Positions 39,239 through 50,148 are shown, numbered from the stretch's first letter. The stretch: DNA of 64,000 nucleotides from Pseudomonas sp. FP1742 (GCF_030687145.1 NZ_CP117460.1:1798001-1862000); one strand, 5' to 3'. Numbers and translations are program-made. Notes: generated from the letters alone by a model not told the origin.

Positions 39239-39901
39239 ATGACCGCTCGCACGCTCAATCTCGACGATTCCCTTTACCAATATCTGCTCGACGTTTCCCT
39301 GCGGGAGACGCCGCTGCTCAAGCGCCTGCGTGACGAAACCCAGGCGCTGCCCATGGCTCGCTGGCAGGTGGCCCCAGAGCAAGGGCAGTTTCTCGCATTG
39401 CTGGTCAAACTCATTGGCGCCAGGCGGTTGCTGGAAGTCGGCACCTTCACCGGCTACAGCGCCTTGTGCATGGCGGCGGCATTGCCGGATGACGGTTCGC
39501 TGATCTGTTGCGATCTCCCTGGCGATTACAACGCCACCGCCCGACGGTACTGGCAGGAAGCAGGCGTGGGTGGGCGAATCGATCTGCGTCTGGCACCTGC
39601 GTTGGAAACCCTCGAACAGCTTGAGCAGCAGGGGCAGGGTGAGCACTTCGATCTGATTTTCATCGATGCCGACAAGGCCAACTATCCGGCTTATCTGGAG
39701 CATGCGCTGCGTTTGCTGCGGGTCGGTGGTCTGGCGGTGTTCGATAACACGCTGTGGAGCGGGCGGGTGCTTGAGGCCAATCCCGAGAGCGAAGACACCC
39801 GAGCCATCCAGGCGCTCAATCGTGCCTTGAAGGATGACTCGCGGGTGGATCTGTCGTTGTTGCCGCTGGGCGATGGCCTCACGATCTGTCGTAAACGCTG
39901 A
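39239..39901 (+). CDS. Class I SAM-dependent O-methyltransferase (CCoAOMT-like)
   Basis: 220 residues. The SAM site is LLEVGTFTGYSALCMAAAL. The metal/catechol region FDLIFIDADKANYPAYLEHA and VFDNTLWSGRVLEA (DN motif) follow, as in catechol and caffeoyl-CoA O-methyltransferases. The physiological substrate is unknown. AGCGGAGGTTGTC is a good ribosome site. A REP begins only 4 bases after the stop. Confidence 0.88.
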   Translation: MTARTLNLDDSLYQYLLDVSLRETPLLKRLRDETQALPMARWQVAPEQGQFLALLVKLIGARRLLEVGTFTGYSALCMAAALPDDGSLICCDLPGDYNATARRYWQEAGVGGRIDLRLAPALETLEQLEQQGQGEHFDLIFIDADKANYPAYLEHALRLLRVGGLAVFDNTLWSGRVLEANPESEDTRAIQALNRALKDDSRVDLSLLPLGDGLTICRKR

Positions 39902-39904
39902 TCC

Positions 39905-39998
39905 CCTGTGGGAGCGGGCTTGCCCGCGAAGGCGTCGGCACATTCAACATTGATTTAGCCTGGCCTGCCGCTATCGCGGGCGAGCCCGCTCCCACAGG
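39905..39998. repeat. REP doublet between convergent genes
   Basis: CCTGTGGGAGCGGGCTTGCC (39905-39933) and ATCGCGGGCGAGCCCGCTCC (within 39971-39998) are inverted copies separated by 37 bases. Confidence 0.9.
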
Positions 39999-40021
39999 GT
40001 TTTCATGTTGCAGTCATCCCA

Positions 40022-41335
40022 TTATTTGGCCGCGCTAACGCGCCACACCTTGTTTCCCACATCATCGGCCACCAACAGGCCGCCCTGCTGATCGATCACC
40101 ACGCCCACCGGCCGGCCCATGGCTTTTTCCTCGTCGTTGAGGAAGCCGGTGAGCACATCCACCGGCTGTCCGCTCGGTTTGCCGGCGCTGAACGGCACGA
40201 AAATTACTTTATAGCCGCTGTGTGGCTTGCGGTTCCAGGAGCCATGCTGGCCGATGAAGGCTCCTTGAGTGAACGGTGCGGGCAGTTTGCTGCCTTCGGC
40301 AAACGTCAGGCCCAGGGACGCGGTATGGGGGCCCACCGCGTAGTCCGGTGCAATGGCCTTGGCGACCAGATCAGGGTTTTGCGGCTCGACGCGAACATCG
40401 ACGTGTTGCCCGTAATAGCTGTAAGGCCAGCCATAGAACCCGCCGTCCTTCACTGAAGTGATGTAGTCCGGCACCAGGTCGCTGCCGATTTCGTCACGCT
40501 CGTTGACTGCGGTCCACAGTGCGCCGCTCTGAGGCTCCCAGGCCAGGCCGTTCGGGTTACGAATCCCGGAAGCGAAGATCCGATGGTTGCCGGTGGCGCG
40601 ATCCACTTCCCAGATCGCCGCGCGACCTTCCTCCTGATCCATGCCGTTTTCGCCGACGTTACTGTTCGAACCCACGGTGACGTACAGCTTGCTGCCGTCC
40701 TTACTGGCGATGACATTTTTGGTCCAGTGGTGATTTCGCGTGCCGCCCGGCAAATCGACCACTTTGATTGGCTGTGCCTTGATCGCTGTCTCGCCGTTTT
40801 CATAGTGAAAACGCAGCAAACGGTCGGTGTCGGCGACATACAGGTCTTTGCCAACCAGGGTCATGCCGAAAGGCGAGTTGAGGTTTTCCAGGAACACCGT
40901 GCGGGTTTCGGCGACGCCGTCGTGGTCCTTGTCCCGCAGCAGAGTGATGCGGTTCGGGCTGGGGACGCCGGCACCGGCGCGGCCCATGACTTTGCCCATG
41001 ATCCAGCCGCGAATGCCTTTGCTGTCATCGGATTTGGCCGGCGCGTTGGTTTCGGCCACCAGTACGTCACCGTTGGGCAGCACGTAGAGCCAGCGCGGAT
41101 GCTCGAGGCCTTCGGCAAACGCTACTACTTGAGTGCCTGCGGCGGCGACGGGTTTTTTACCTTGAGGCCAGCCGATCGCCGGGGCGATGTTCACCGTCGG
41201 GATCAGGGTTTTGTTCGGTTCTGGCAGCTTGGGCGACGGTCCGGTGCCGTCCGAGACTTGCAGGCTGGAGGTTTCACCACAGGCGGCGAGCCCTCCGGCG
41301 AGCGCGATGATGAACACGAGCTGGGGTTTGCGCAT
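40022..41335 (-). CDS. Sorbosone-dehydrogenase-like PQQ beta-propeller lipoprotein
   Basis: 437 residues. The signal ends in lipobox L-A-A-C (residue 19), so it is membrane-anchored in the periplasm. The rest is a six-bladed beta-propeller of the GDH-B / L-sorbosone dehydrogenase type: [58 protein letters not shown] and [20 protein letters not shown]. Members oxidise sugars with PQQ, but many are uncharacterised. The substrate is not assigned. Confidence 0.87.
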   Translation of the reverse strand: MRKPQLVFIIALAGGLAACGETSSLQVSDGTGPSPKLPEPNKTLIPTVNIAPAIGWPQGKKPVAAAGTQVVAFAEGLEHPRWLYVLPNGDVLVAETNAPAKSDDSKGIRGWIMGKVMGRAGAGVPSPNRITLLRDKDHDGVAETRTVFLENLNSPFGMTLVGKDLYVADTDRLLRFHYENGETAIKAQPIKVVDLPGGTRNHHWTKNVIASKDGSKLYVTVGSNSNVGENGMDQEEGRAAIWEVDRATGNHRIFASGIRNPNGLAWEPQSGALWTAVNERDEIGSDLVPDYITSVKDGGFYGWPYSYYGQHVDVRVEPQNPDLVAKAIAPDYAVGPHTASLGLTFAEGSKLPAPFTQGAFIGQHGSWNRKPHSGYKVIFVPFSAGKPSGQPVDVLTGFLNDEEKAMGRPVGVVIDQQGGLLVADDVGNKVWRVSAAK

Positions 41336-41403
41336 TACTGATCTTCCCTATGAATGCATTGACGTAATCATAGAGAAGCGTAGCTGCGTGATGGTTCAAC
41401 CGG

Positions 41404-41988
41404 TCAGCCGCGGGCTTCCTTGAACAGCACGGCGATCCCTGGGTGGTAGTTGCCGGCCTCATTGCGCAACTTGCGGTAGGCGTAAGGGAAATACCAGGCC
41501 ACGGCGCAGGTGTGTTCCTTTTGCAGGTCGTCGAGCATGTCCTGGAGTTCTTCCGGGGTGGCGCTGTGCTGGGCTTTTTGCGGGGCGACAAACAGGCAGC
41601 CGAGTTTCAGGTCGCTGGCGTAGCTGATGCGCTTCGCGTCGCTGGTGATGTCCGCCAGTGCCTGGGTCAGGTTCAGGCTATTGACCCGTGGCCAGCGCTG
41701 GGTGGCCTGCAGGTAAGCGCGTTCTTCGCTGGTAGCGATAAACAGATCGGCGCGGGCGTTGCGTTCGCCTTCTTCGGTCTGTTTGCGCGACGGTGTTTGC
41801 TGCAGCGTGACCATTTCCGCCATCCAGGCTGCGGCAGAGAGCAGGCCGAGGTTGGCGCTTTCGTCGTACCAGTAAGGCGTATCGTTATCGCCGCGCACGG
41901 CGTTGTAGCGGTCGATACAGTCAAACCAGCGTTCCAGCACCGGGCGCAGGAATTCCAGCTTCGGATTGCTGATGATCATGCCTTGCAT
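41404..41988 (-). CDS. Conserved protein of unknown function
   Basis: 194 residues, soluble, no signal peptide and no motif I recognise. The N-terminal part has LEFLRPVLERWFDCIDRYNA and many aromatic residues; the C-terminal part has ATPEELQDMLDDLQKEHTCA and AWYFPYAYRKLRNEAGNYHP. ATG at 41988 chosen because AAGGGTGAG lies 6-14 bases upstream. A longer frame to 42057 lacks this. It is convergent with nothing and stands alone upstream of the riboswitch region. Confidence 0.7.
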   Translation of the reverse strand: MQGMIISNPKLEFLRPVLERWFDCIDRYNAVRGDNDTPYWYDESANLGLLSAAAWMAEMVTLQQTPSRKQTEEGERNARADLFIATSEERAYLQATQRWPRVNSLNLTQALADITSDAKRISYASDLKLGCLFVAPQKAQHSATPEELQDMLDDLQKEHTCAVAWYFPYAYRKLRNEAGNYHPGIAVLFKEARG

Positions 41989-42157
41989 GTGGCTCACCCT
42001 TGTTATTGTGTTATGAGGTTGTGGCTCTTTGATATCACTGCTGGCAGTGTGGCACAAGATTGGCGTCAGTAAATTGATCGACGGCAGTTATTCGCTCACT
42101 GGTGTCCCGTCTTCAATTGACGCTCCACCCCCAACCCTCTAACCTTCGCGGCTTGTT

Positions 42158-42372
42158 TCAGGTGCTCTGTGGCCTTGGTCGACAGAGTGAAACAGGGAAG
42201 CCGGTGAGTGAGTTTCTTCAAGCGAAGAACGATCACGATCCCGGCGCTGCCCCCGCAACGGTAAATGAGTGAAGACTGTGCCTTGAGCCACTGTGTCGAC
42301 TGTCGACATGGGAAGGCGCGCAGTTGGCCCCGCGCCGCTCATGAGCCCGGAGACCGGCCTGATCCATCCAAG
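42158..42372 (+). promoter_or_regulatory. Cobalamin (AdoCbl) riboswitch
   Basis: The B12 box CTGCCCCCGCAACGGTAA is at about 42246-42263. It is preceded by GGTGCTCTGTGG at 42161 and AACAGGGAAGCCGGTGAG near 42190, and followed by the conserved 3' element AGCCCGGAGACCGGCCTG at about 42344-42361. This order is the cobalamin riboswitch core. It lies about 90 bases before cobO and should repress the whole cob operon when adenosylcobalamin is abundant. Confidence 0.93.
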
Positions 42373-42458
42373 CGGCATCACGGTGGGCGATGCCAGGCTT
42401 CTTGCCGTCTATTCTTGTGCCTGCCCGCCGTTATCCAGCCTCAACGGAGAGCTCCCCC

Positions 42459-43070
42459 ATGACTGATACCCCCGATCGTGACGAACGCCATCTGGCGCGC
42501 ATGCTGCGCAAAAAAGCCGTGATCGACGAACGCATCGCCAACTCGCCGAATGAGTGCGGCCTGCTGCTGGTACTTTCCGGCAACGGCAAAGGCAAGAGCA
42601 GTTCGGCGTTCGGCATGCTCGCGCGCTCCATGGGCCACGGCATGCAGTGCGGCGTGGTGCAGTTCATCAAGGGGCGCAGCAGCACCGGCGAGGAGCTGTT
42701 CTTCCGGCGTTTCCCGGAGCAAGTGCGTTTTCATGTGATGGGCGAGGGCTTCACCTGGGAAACCCAGGACCGCCAGCGTGACATCGCCGCCGCCGAGGCC
42801 GCGTGGGCGGTGTCCCGCGAACTGCTGAGCGATCCGTCCATTGGCCTGGTGGTGCTCGATGAATTGAACATCGCCCTCAAGCACGGTTACCTCGATCTGG
42901 ATCAGGTGCTCAGCGACTTGCAGGCCCGTCCGCCGATGCAGCATGTGGTGGTCACTGGCCGTGGCGCCAAACCGGAGATGATCGAACTGGCTGACACCGT
43001 CACCGAAATGGGCATGATCAAGCACGCCTTCCAGGCCGGGATCAAAGCGCAAAAAGGCGTCGAGTTGTGA
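42459..43070 (+). CDS. cobO: Cob(I)yrinic acid a,c-diamide adenosyltransferase
   Basis: 203 residues. It transfers the 5'-deoxyadenosyl group of ATP to the corrinoid cobalt. The P-loop is LSGNGKGKSSSAFGML near residue 40; GVVQFIKGRSSTGEELFF and IGLVVLDELNIALKHGYL match CobA/CobO. ATG at 42459 after AACGGAGAGC. It is the first gene of the cob operon, and the cobB GTG start overlaps its stop (GTGA). Confidence 0.95.
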   Translation: MTDTPDRDERHLARMLRKKAVIDERIANSPNECGLLLVLSGNGKGKSSSAFGMLARSMGHGMQCGVVQFIKGRSSTGEELFFRRFPEQVRFHVMGEGFTWETQDRQRDIAAAEAAWAVSRELLSDPSIGLVVLDELNIALKHGYLDLDQVLSDLQARPPMQHVVVTGRGAKPEMIELADTVTEMGMIKHAFQAGIKAQKGVEL

Positions 43071-44449
43071 TTCAGCCACGTCATTGCCCGGCGGTACTGA
43101 TCGCCGCGCCGGCTTCCGGTCAGGGCAAGACCACCGTCACCGCCGCGCTCGCCCGTTTGCATCGCAATCAGGGGCGCAAGGTGCGCGTGTTCAAATGCGG
43201 CCCGGACTTTCTCGACCCGATGATTCTCGAGCGCGCCAGCGGTGCGCCGGTTTATCAACTGGACATGTGGATGGTCGGCGAGCAGGAAAGTCGTCGTCTG
43301 TTGTGGGAAGCCGCTGGCGAAGCCGATCTGATCCTCATCGAAGGCGTGATGGGGCTGTTTGACGGTACGCCTTCCAGCGCCGACCTAGCGCGGCATTTCG
43401 GCGTGCCGGTGCTCGGCGTGATCGACGGCACCGCCATGGCGCAGACGTTTGGCGCGCTGGCCCTGGGCTTGGCGCGCTATCAGCCGGATTTGCCGTTTGC
43501 CGGCGTATTGGCCAACCGGGTCGGCACCGTCCGGCATGCGCAGTTGCTCGAAGGCAGCCTGACGGAAGGCTTGCGCTGGTACGGCGCGCTGTCCCGGGAA
43601 ACGGGGATCGAATTGCCGAGTCGGCATCTCGGCCTGGTACAGGCCAGCGAATTGAATGATCTCGATCTGCGCCTCGATGCGGCGGCTGACTCACTGGCCA
43701 GCAGTTGCGACGTGGCACTGCCGCCGGCCGTGGAATTCGCCGCGCCTGAAATGATCGCGGCCGAACCGTTGCTGGCCGGTGTGCGGATTGCCGTGGCTCG
43801 GGACGAAGCTTTTGCGTTTACCTACGGCGCGAGCCTGGATCTGCTGCGGGCCATGGGCGCCGAGTTGTCTTTCTTCTCGCCGATCCGCGACTCCGAATTG
43901 CCGGAAGCAGACAGCCTGTATCTGCCGGGCGGTTACCCTGAATTGCACCATGTGGCGTTGTCACAAAACACACCCATGCTAAACGCCATCCGCGCTCACC
44001 ACGCGGCGGGCAAACCGTTGCTGGCCGAGTGCGGCGGCATGCTGTACCTGCTGGACTCGTTGACCGATGTCGAGGGTACTCGCGCTGAACTGGTCGGTTT
44101 GTTGGCCGGTGATGCGGTGATGCAGAAGCGGCTGGCTGCGTTGGCCTTGCAGGCGGTGGAATTGCCGGAAGGTTTGCTGCGTGGGCACACGTATCACCAC
44201 TCGTTGACCAGCACCGAGCTTGAGCCGATTGCGCGTGGCCTGAGCCCCAATGGCGGGCGAGGGGCAGAGGCGGTTTTTCGCGAGGGGCGGATGACGGCCT
44301 CTTATGTGCATTTTTATTTTCCGTCCAATCCATCGGCGATTGCTGCGCTTTTTGTGCCGGACCTTGATGCCGCCTTCGCGGGCAAGCCCGCTCCCACATT
44401 GGATCACCTAAACCCTGTGGGAGCGGGCTTGCCCGCGAAGAGTCCATGA
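43067..44449 (+). CDS. cobB: Cobyrinate a,c-diamide synthase with REP-encoded C terminus
   Basis: 460 residues with a GTG start. The N-terminal domain has the ATP loop APASGQGKTTVTAALARL; the C-terminal class I glutamine amidotransferase-like domain has LLAECGGMLYLLD (nucleophile Cys near residue 325). It amidates the a and c carboxylates of the corrin ring. The normal protein should end near FPSNPSAIAALFVPD. The last 25 or so residues (from A-F-A-G-K-P-A-P) are translated from a REP doublet, which also supplies the stop codon and the 4-base overlap with bluB. Confidence 0.95.
   Translation: MIQPRHCPAVLIAAPASGQGKTTVTAALARLHRNQGRKVRVFKCGPDFLDPMILERASGAPVYQLDMWMVGEQESRRLLWEAAGEADLILIEGVMGLFDGTPSSADLARHFGVPVLGVIDGTAMAQTFGALALGLARYQPDLPFAGVLANRVGTVRHAQLLEGSLTEGLRWYGALSRETGIELPSRHLGLVQASELNDLDLRLDAAADSLASSCDVALPPAVEFAAPEMIAAEPLLAGVRIAVARDEAFAFTYGASLDLLRAMGAELSFFSPIRDSELPEADSLYLPGGYPELHHVALSQNTPMLNAIRAHHAAGKPLLAECGGMLYLLDSLTDVEGTRAELVGLLAGDAVMQKRLAALALQAVELPEGLLRGHTYHHSLTSTELEPIARGLSPNGGRGAEAVFREGRMTASYVHFYFPSNPSAIAALFVPDLDAAFAGKPAPTLDHLNPVGAGLPAKSP
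44373..44440. repeat. REP doublet inside the 3' end of cobB
   Basis: TTCGCGGGCAAGCCCGCTCC (within 44373-44398) and TGTGGGAGCGGGCTTGCCCG (44416-44440) are inverted copies with a 17-base spacer. They lie in frame within cobB and end 6 bases before the bluB start. Confidence 0.92.
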
Positions 44450-45096
44450 CGGACAACGCCTTTTCCGAAGCCGAACGCGCAGCCGTCTACCGAGCCATCG
44501 GCGAACGCCGCGACATGCGTCACTTCAGCGGCGGCACGGTCGAGCCCGAGTTACTGCGGCGCCTGCTCGAAGCCGCACATCAGGCACCGAGTGTCGGCCT
44601 GATGCAGCCCTGGCGGTTTATCCGCATCAGCGACCGTGCGCTGCGCGGCAAGATCCAGCAACTGGTGGAAGAAGAACGCATCCGCACCGCCGAAGCCCTC
44701 GGCGAGCGCTCCGACGAATTCATGAAGCTCAAGGTCGAAGGCATCAACGATTGCGCCGAGGTGCTGGTTGCCGCGCTGATGGATGACCGTGAACGGCATA
44801 TCTTCGGTCGGCGTACGCTGCCGGAAATGGACATGGCCTCGCTGTCCTGTGCCATCCAGAACCTTTGGCTGGCGTCCCGCGCCGAAGGCCTGGGCATGGG
44901 CTGGGTGTCGCTGTTCGAGCCACAAGCCCTGGCGGATTTGCTGGGTTTACCGAGCGGGGCCAAGCCGTTGGCCGTTCTTTGCCTGGGGCCGGTCAAGGAA
45001 TTCTATCCGGCGCCGATGCTGGTACTCGAAGGCTGGGCGCAGGCGCGTCCGCTCAACGAGTTGCTGTATGAAAATTATTGGGGAGTGAGTCAATGA
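44446..45096 (+). CDS. bluB: 5,6-dimethylbenzimidazole synthase BluB
   Basis: 216 residues of the nitroreductase fold. BluB cleaves FMNH2 with oxygen to make the lower ligand of B12. Motifs: [14 protein letters not shown] (FMN phosphate Arg), [17 protein letters not shown], and the C-terminal [20 protein letters not shown]. Its presence shows that this is the aerobic cobalamin route. Start overlaps the cobB stop (ATGA), and its stop overlaps cobD (ATGA). Confidence 0.93.
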   Translation: MTDNAFSEAERAAVYRAIGERRDMRHFSGGTVEPELLRRLLEAAHQAPSVGLMQPWRFIRISDRALRGKIQQLVEEERIRTAEALGERSDEFMKLKVEGINDCAEVLVAALMDDRERHIFGRRTLPEMDMASLSCAIQNLWLASRAEGLGMGWVSLFEPQALADLLGLPSGAKPLAVLCLGPVKEFYPAPMLVLEGWAQARPLNELLYENYWGVSQ

Positions 45097-46001
45097 GTGT
45101 GGCGTTGTTGAGTGTCGCCGCGGTCGCGCTGGATGCGCTGCTGGGTGAGCCCAAACGCTGGCATCCGCTGGTTGGGTTCGGTCGTTTTGCCGATCGCATC
45201 GAGCAACGTTTCAACTCTGGTGGTCGCGGCTGGCGCAGTCACGGCGTGACGGCCTGGGTGATGGCGGTGGTGCCGCTGACCTTGCTGGTCACCGCGCTGT
45301 CCTGGGCACCTTACGTTGGCTGGATCGTCGAGATTCTCGCGCTCTATTGCGCGCTTGGCATGCGCAGCCTCGGCGAGCATGTCGAGCCGGTGGCCAAGGC
45401 CCTGCGCAGTGATGATCTGATCGAGGCGCGCGAACGCGTCGGCTATCTGGTCAGCCGTCAGACCAGCGAACTGGACAAAACCGAAGTCGCCCGCGCCGCC
45501 ACCGAATCGGTGCTGGAGAACGGCAGCGATGCGGTGTTCGCCGCGCTGTTCTGGTTTGCCGTGGCGGGGGCGCCTGGTGTGGTGCTCTATCGTCTGAGCA
45601 ACACCCTGGATGCGATGTGGGGTTATCGCAACGATCGCTTCGAGCGTTTCGGTTGGGCCGCAGCGAAGATCGACGATGTTCTCAACTACATTCCCGCACG
45701 CCTGGTGGCGTTGACCTACGCACTATTGGGCAAAACCCGACTGGCGCTGAAATGCTGGCGCACCCAGGGGCCGACCTGGGACAGCCCGAATGCCGGGCCG
45801 GTGATGGCGGCTGGTGCCGGTGCGTTGGGTGTCGAGTTGGGCGGGGCGGCGATTTATCACGGTGAATTGCATCAACGTCCGCAACTGGGCGAAGGCGTGC
45901 CGGCGGATGCCGATTCCATCGACCGTGGCTGGCAATTGGTCCAGCGCGGGGTATGGTTATGGCTGCTGATTCTCTGCGTGGGGGCTGAATTCTATGCTTG
46001 A
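45093..46001 (+). CDS. cobD: Adenosylcobinamide-phosphate synthase
   Basis: 302 residues, integral membrane (CbiB/CobD family). It attaches aminopropanol (phosphate) to adenosylcobyric acid. Motifs: [20 protein letters not shown] at the N terminus, [40 protein letters not shown] and [20 protein letters not shown]. Its final 8 bases overlap the start of cobC. Confidence 0.95.
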   Translation: MSVALLSVAAVALDALLGEPKRWHPLVGFGRFADRIEQRFNSGGRGWRSHGVTAWVMAVVPLTLLVTALSWAPYVGWIVEILALYCALGMRSLGEHVEPVAKALRSDDLIEARERVGYLVSRQTSELDKTEVARAATESVLENGSDAVFAALFWFAVAGAPGVVLYRLSNTLDAMWGYRNDRFERFGWAAAKIDDVLNYIPARLVALTYALLGKTRLALKCWRTQGPTWDSPNAGPVMAAGAGALGVELGGAAIYHGELHQRPQLGEGVPADADSIDRGWQLVQRGVWLWLLILCVGAEFYA

Positions 46002-46986
46002 GCACGGTGGCCGGTTGCGCAAGGCGGCACTTGAATACGGTATCGCCGAAGCCGATTGGCTCGACCTGTCCAGCGGCCTGGCGCCCTGGCCATTTCCGGT
46101 GCCGGACATTCCGCTGCGGGCCTGGGCGCGGTTGCCGGAAACCGATGATGGTCTGGAGCAGGCCGCCTGCGACTATTACGGTGCGGCTCAGGTGTTGCCA
46201 GTGGCTGGTTCGCAAATGGCGATTCAGTTGCTGCCGCGTTTGCGCCGGGCCGGCAAGGTCGGCGTGCTGTCGCCGTGTTACGCCGAACACGCCGAAGCCT
46301 GGCGTCGTAACGGTTACGTCGTGCGTGAAGTGCTGGAACAGGAAGTCGACTTCTTTCTCGACAGCCTCGACGTGCTGGTGGTGGTCAACCCGAACAATCC
46401 GACGGGCCTGAGCCTGACCCCGGCTCGCCTGCTGGATTGGCATTCGCGGCTGGCCCAGCGCGGTGGCTGGCTGGTGGTGGACGAGGCGTTCATGGACAAC
46501 ACGCCGCATTTGAGTCTGGCGCCGTCCACCAACCAGATCGGCTTGATCGTGCTGCGCTCCTTCGGCAAGTTTTTTGGCCTGGCCGGTGTGCGGCTGGGAT
46601 TTGTGCTGGCCGAGCGCAAGTTGCTCAAACTGCTGGCCGAACAAGTCGGGCCCTGGGCGGTCAGCGGGCCGACGCGAGTGCTGGGCCAGGCTTGCCTGAC
46701 GGATACGGACGGGCACACCCGACAGCGCATTCGCACTGACGAGGCTGGCGAGCGTCTGGCGTCGTTGCTTGAGCAATACGGCTTCAAGCCTCAGGGCGGC
46801 TGCGCGTTGTTCCAATGGTTGATCACCGAGCACGCTGAAGCGCTGCATGAGTTCATGGCCCGGCGCGGCATTCTGCTGCGGTTGTTCACCCACAACAGCA
46901 GCGTGCGTTTTGGCTTGCCAGCGGAGGAAGCGCACTGGTCGCGCCTCGAACAAGCCCTGCAAATCTATGCCAAGGAAAACCCATGA
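45994..46986 (+). CDS. cobC: Threonine-phosphate decarboxylase
   Basis: 330 residues, PLP-dependent fold type I enzyme that makes aminopropanol phosphate for the corrin side chain. [10 protein letters not shown] and the PLP Lys motif [17 protein letters not shown] (near residue 191) are intact; [19 protein letters not shown] holds the PLP-ring Asp. It overlaps cobD by 8 bases and cobQ by 4. Confidence 0.94.
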   Translation: MLEHGGRLRKAALEYGIAEADWLDLSSGLAPWPFPVPDIPLRAWARLPETDDGLEQAACDYYGAAQVLPVAGSQMAIQLLPRLRRAGKVGVLSPCYAEHAEAWRRNGYVVREVLEQEVDFFLDSLDVLVVVNPNNPTGLSLTPARLLDWHSRLAQRGGWLVVDEAFMDNTPHLSLAPSTNQIGLIVLRSFGKFFGLAGVRLGFVLAERKLLKLLAEQVGPWAVSGPTRVLGQACLTDTDGHTRQRIRTDEAGERLASLLEQYGFKPQGGCALFQWLITEHAEALHEFMARRGILLRLFTHNSSVRFGLPAEEAHWSRLEQALQIYAKENP

Positions 46987-48434
46987 CAACGTTGATGGTG
47001 CAAGGCACCACGTCGGACGCCGGTAAAAGCACGCTGGTGACTGCGCTGTGTCGCTGGGTCACGCGCCAGGGTGTGCGCGTCGTGCCGTTCAAGCCGCAGA
47101 ACATGGCCCTCAATAGCGCGGTGACCGCCGACGGTGGCGAGATCGGTCGCGCTCAGGCGGTGCAGGCCCAGGCTTCAAACCTTGAACCGCACACCGACAT
47201 GAACCCGGTGCTGCTCAAACCCAACAGTGATACCGGCGCCCAAGTGATCATCCATGGTCGCGCCGTCACCACCATGAATGCTGTCGCGTATCACGACTAC
47301 AAAGCCATCGCCATGCAAGCGGTGCTGGCCTCCCATGAGCGGCTGAGCGCGGCGTATCCGCTGGTGATGGTTGAAGGGGCGGGCTCGCCGGCCGAGATCA
47401 ACCTGCGCGCCGGCGACATCGCCAACATGGGGTTTGCCGAGGCGGTGGACTGCCCGGTGGTGCTGATTGCCGACATCAATCGCGGTGGGGTTTTCGCGCA
47501 TTTGGTCGGTACGCTGGAGCTGCTGTCGCCGAGCGAACAGGCACGGGTCAAAGGCTTCATCATCAACCGCTTTCGCGGCGACATCGCCTTGCTGCAACCA
47601 GGGCTGGACTGGTTGGAGGCGCGCACCGGCAAACCGGTGATCGGCGTGTTGCCTTATGTGATGGACCTGCATCTTGAGGCCGAGGATGGCCTTGATCAGC
47701 GTCAGGCCAACAAGGCCGACCAGGTGCTAAAAGTGGTGGTGCCGGTCCTGCCACGCATCAGCAACCACACCGATTTCGATCCGCTGCGCCTGCATCCGCA
47801 AGTGGACCTGCAATTCATCGGCCCTGGCCAGGCGATTCCGCCGGCCGACCTGATCATTCTCCCTGGCTCGAAAAGCGTGCGCAGCGACCTCGCCTACCTG
47901 CGGAACAACGGCTGGGACACGGCGATCTCGCGGCACTTGCGCTATGGCGGCAAAGTGCTGGGGATCTGCGGCGGTCTGCAAATGCTCGGCGAGCAGGTGC
48001 ATGACCCGCTGGGCCTTGAAGGCGCGCCGGGTTCCAGTGCCGGTTTGGGTTTGCTGGCGTTTGAAACCCGGCTCGAAGAAGAGAAGCAGTTGCGCAATGT
48101 ACGTGGGCGTCTGGCGCTGGAGGATGCACAGGTCAGCGGCTATGAAATTCATGCCGGCGTGACCACCGGGCCGGCACTGGAAAACACTGCTGTGCAGCTG
48201 GACGATGGTCGCTGCGATGGCGCGCACAGTGTCGACGGGCAGATTTTCGGTACGTATCTGCATGGCTTGTTCGAGTCACCGGCAGCGTGCAGTGCACTGT
48301 TGCGCTGGGCTGGTTTGCAGGATGTGCAGGAGGTGGATTACCACGGGTTGCGCGAGCGTGATATCGAGCGGTTGGCGGATCTGGTGGAGAAGCATCTGGA
48401 TACCTCGCTGTTGCGTGAGCTCTGCGGGTTTTAG
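46983..48434 (+). CDS. cobQ: Cobyric acid synthase
   Basis: 483 residues. It amidates positions b, d, e and g of adenosylcobyrinic a,c-diamide. The N-terminal dethiobiotin-synthetase-like domain has [20 protein letters not shown]; the glutaminase-like domain has [19 protein letters not shown] (Cys near residue 328) and [14 protein letters not shown]. Length is normal. A REP doublet separates it from cobP, the only long gap within the operon. Confidence 0.96.
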   Translation: MTTLMVQGTTSDAGKSTLVTALCRWVTRQGVRVVPFKPQNMALNSAVTADGGEIGRAQAVQAQASNLEPHTDMNPVLLKPNSDTGAQVIIHGRAVTTMNAVAYHDYKAIAMQAVLASHERLSAAYPLVMVEGAGSPAEINLRAGDIANMGFAEAVDCPVVLIADINRGGVFAHLVGTLELLSPSEQARVKGFIINRFRGDIALLQPGLDWLEARTGKPVIGVLPYVMDLHLEAEDGLDQRQANKADQVLKVVVPVLPRISNHTDFDPLRLHPQVDLQFIGPGQAIPPADLIILPGSKSVRSDLAYLRNNGWDTAISRHLRYGGKVLGICGGLQMLGEQVHDPLGLEGAPGSSAGLGLLAFETRLEEEKQLRNVRGRLALEDAQVSGYEIHAGVTTGPALENTAVQLDDGRCDGAHSVDGQIFGTYLHGLFESPAACSALLRWAGLQDVQEVDYHGLRERDIERLADLVEKHLDTSLLRELCGF

Positions 48435-48450
48435 GGTGAATGTGCTGGCC

Positions 48451-48537
48451 TCTTCGCGAGCAAGCCTGCTCCCACATTAGAAAGTGTGTTGCCTGAAGAA
48501 GCGCGGCCCACTGTGGGAGCGGGCTTGCTCGCGAAGA
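48451..48537. repeat. REP doublet within the cob operon (cobQ-cobP)
   Basis: TTCGCGAGCAAGCCTGCTCC (within 48451-48477) and TGTGGGAGCGGGCTTGCTCG (48513-48537) are inverted copies 35 bases apart, occupying most of the 140-base spacer. Confidence 0.9.
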
Positions 48538-48574
48538 CGGAAGCCGCCTCACCGCACATTTGAAGGAATGAACC

Positions 48575-49096
48575 ATGCTGCAACTGATCCTCGGCGGCGC
48601 CCGTTCCGGCAAAAGTCGCCTGGCTGAAAAACTGGCGACAGACAGTCGGCTTCACGTCACCTACATCGCCACCAGCCAGCCCCTGGACGGTGAAATGAAC
48701 GAACGGGTGGCCCATCACCGCGCCCGTCGTCCAGTCGAGTGGGCATTGATCGAAGAACCACTGGAGCTGGCCCGCGTGCTGCGCGAAACCGCCAGTGCCG
48801 ACCGTTGCCTGTTGGTCGATTGCCTGACGCTGTGGTTGACCAATCTGCTGATGCTCGACGACGCCGAGCGTTTGTCGGCCGAGCGCGAAGCCCTGCTGGA
48901 CTGCCTGGCGTCGTTGCCGGGTGAAATCATTTTTGTCAGCAACGAGACCGGAATGGGTGTCGTGCCGCTGGGCGAATTGACTCGCCGCTATGTCGATGAA
49001 GCCGGTTGGCTGCATCAAGCCTTGGCCGAGCGCTGCCAACGTGTCGTCCTGACCGTCGCCGGCCTGCCCCTGACTTTGAAAGGAACTGCGTTATGA
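48575..49096 (+). CDS. cobP: Adenosylcobinamide kinase / guanylyltransferase
   Basis: 173 residues. It phosphorylates adenosylcobinamide and adds GMP to form AdoCbi-GDP. The P-loop is [18 protein letters not shown] at the N terminus. [18 protein letters not shown] (guanylylated His region) and [12 protein letters not shown] follow; [20 protein letters not shown] is the family signature. AAGGAATGAACC precedes the ATG. Its stop overlaps cobT. Confidence 0.95.
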   Translation: MLQLILGGARSGKSRLAEKLATDSRLHVTYIATSQPLDGEMNERVAHHRARRPVEWALIEEPLELARVLRETASADRCLLVDCLTLWLTNLLMLDDAERLSAEREALLDCLASLPGEIIFVSNETGMGVVPLGELTRRYVDEAGWLHQALAERCQRVVLTVAGLPLTLKGTAL

Positions 49097-50148
49097 CTCA
49101 CTCCTGGTGGCTGAACCCGTGCAAGCCGAGCGACGCGCAAGCGGTCGAACAGGCGCAGGCGCGACAACAGCAACTGACCAAGCCTGCCGGCTCCCTCGGC
49201 CAGCTCGAAGCGGTGGCGGTGCGACTGGCCGGGTTGCAGGGGCGGGTCAAGCCGACCCTCGAGCAACTGTGGATTGCGATTTTTGCCGGTGACCATGGCG
49301 TGGTTGCCGAAGGCGTGTCGGCATTTCCGCAGGAAGTCACCGGGCAGATGCTGCACAACTTCGTCAGCGGCGGCGCGGCGATCAGCGTGTTGGCGCGGCA
49401 GTTGGGGGCTTCCCTTGAAGTGGTCGACCTCGGCACCGTTACGCCGTCGTTGAATCTGCCGGGTGTGCGGCACCTGAACATCGGCCCGGGCACAGCGAAC
49501 TTCGTTCAGGGCCCGGCGATGACTCAGGCCCAGGGCGAACTCGCCTTGCAGGCCGGTCGCGACAGTGTGCAACGCGCCATCGCAGCAGGTGCGCAGTTGT
49601 TCATCGGTGGCGAAATGGGCATCGGCAACACCACGGCGGCCAGCGCGCTGGCCTGTGCCTTGCTCGATTGCCCGGTGGTGCATCTGGCCGGACCGGGCAC
49701 CGGTTTGAACGCGGCGGGTGTCAGCCATAAAGCCCAGGTTATCGAACGGGCCCTGGCGTTGCATGATGCTCAACGGGGTGATGCGCTGCACACCTTGTTC
49801 AACCTCGGCGGTTTCGAAATCGCTGCACTGGTCGGCGCGTATCTGGCCTGTGCTCAGGAAGGCGTCGCGGTGTTGGTCGACGGGTTTATCTGCAGTGTCG
49901 CCGCGCTGGTGGCGGTGCGTCTGAATCCGGCCTGCCGGGAGTGGTTGCTGTTCGGTCATCGCGGTGCCGAGCCGGGCCATCGTCATGTGCTGGAAACCCT
50001 GAACGCCGAACCGTTGCTGGACCTCGGCCTGCGGTTGGGCGAGGGCAGCGGTGCGGCGTTGGCCGTGCCCTTGCTGCGTCTGGCCTGCGACCTTCATGGG
50101 CAGATGGCAACATTCGCCGAAGCGGCGGTGGCGGACCGCCCGGCATGA
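49093..50148 (+). CDS. cobT: Nicotinate-nucleotide-dimethylbenzimidazole phosphoribosyltransferase
   Basis: 351 residues. It activates DMB to alpha-ribazole phosphate. Motifs: [60 protein letters not shown] and the catalytic Glu-bearing C terminus [20 protein letters not shown]. It uses the base made by BluB. Start ATG overlaps the cobP stop. The phosphatase gene start overlaps its stop. Confidence 0.96.
   Translation: MTHSWWLNPCKPSDAQAVEQAQARQQQLTKPAGSLGQLEAVAVRLAGLQGRVKPTLEQLWIAIFAGDHGVVAEGVSAFPQEVTGQMLHNFVSGGAAISVLARQLGASLEVVDLGTVTPSLNLPGVRHLNIGPGTANFVQGPAMTQAQGELALQAGRDSVQRAIAAGAQLFIGGEMGIGNTTAASALACALLDCPVVHLAGPGTGLNAAGVSHKAQVIERALALHDAQRGDALHTLFNLGGFEIAALVGAYLACAQEGVAVLVDGFICSVAALVAVRLNPACREWLLFGHRGAEPGHRHVLETLNAEPLLDLGLRLGEGSGAALAVPLLRLACDLHGQMATFAEAAVADRPA

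Noticed and set aside
44373-48537. Repeated palindromes in the cob operon as a CRISPR-like array
   Set aside because: They are REP doublets spread kilobases apart, not regularly spaced direct repeats with spacers, and no cas genes are present.
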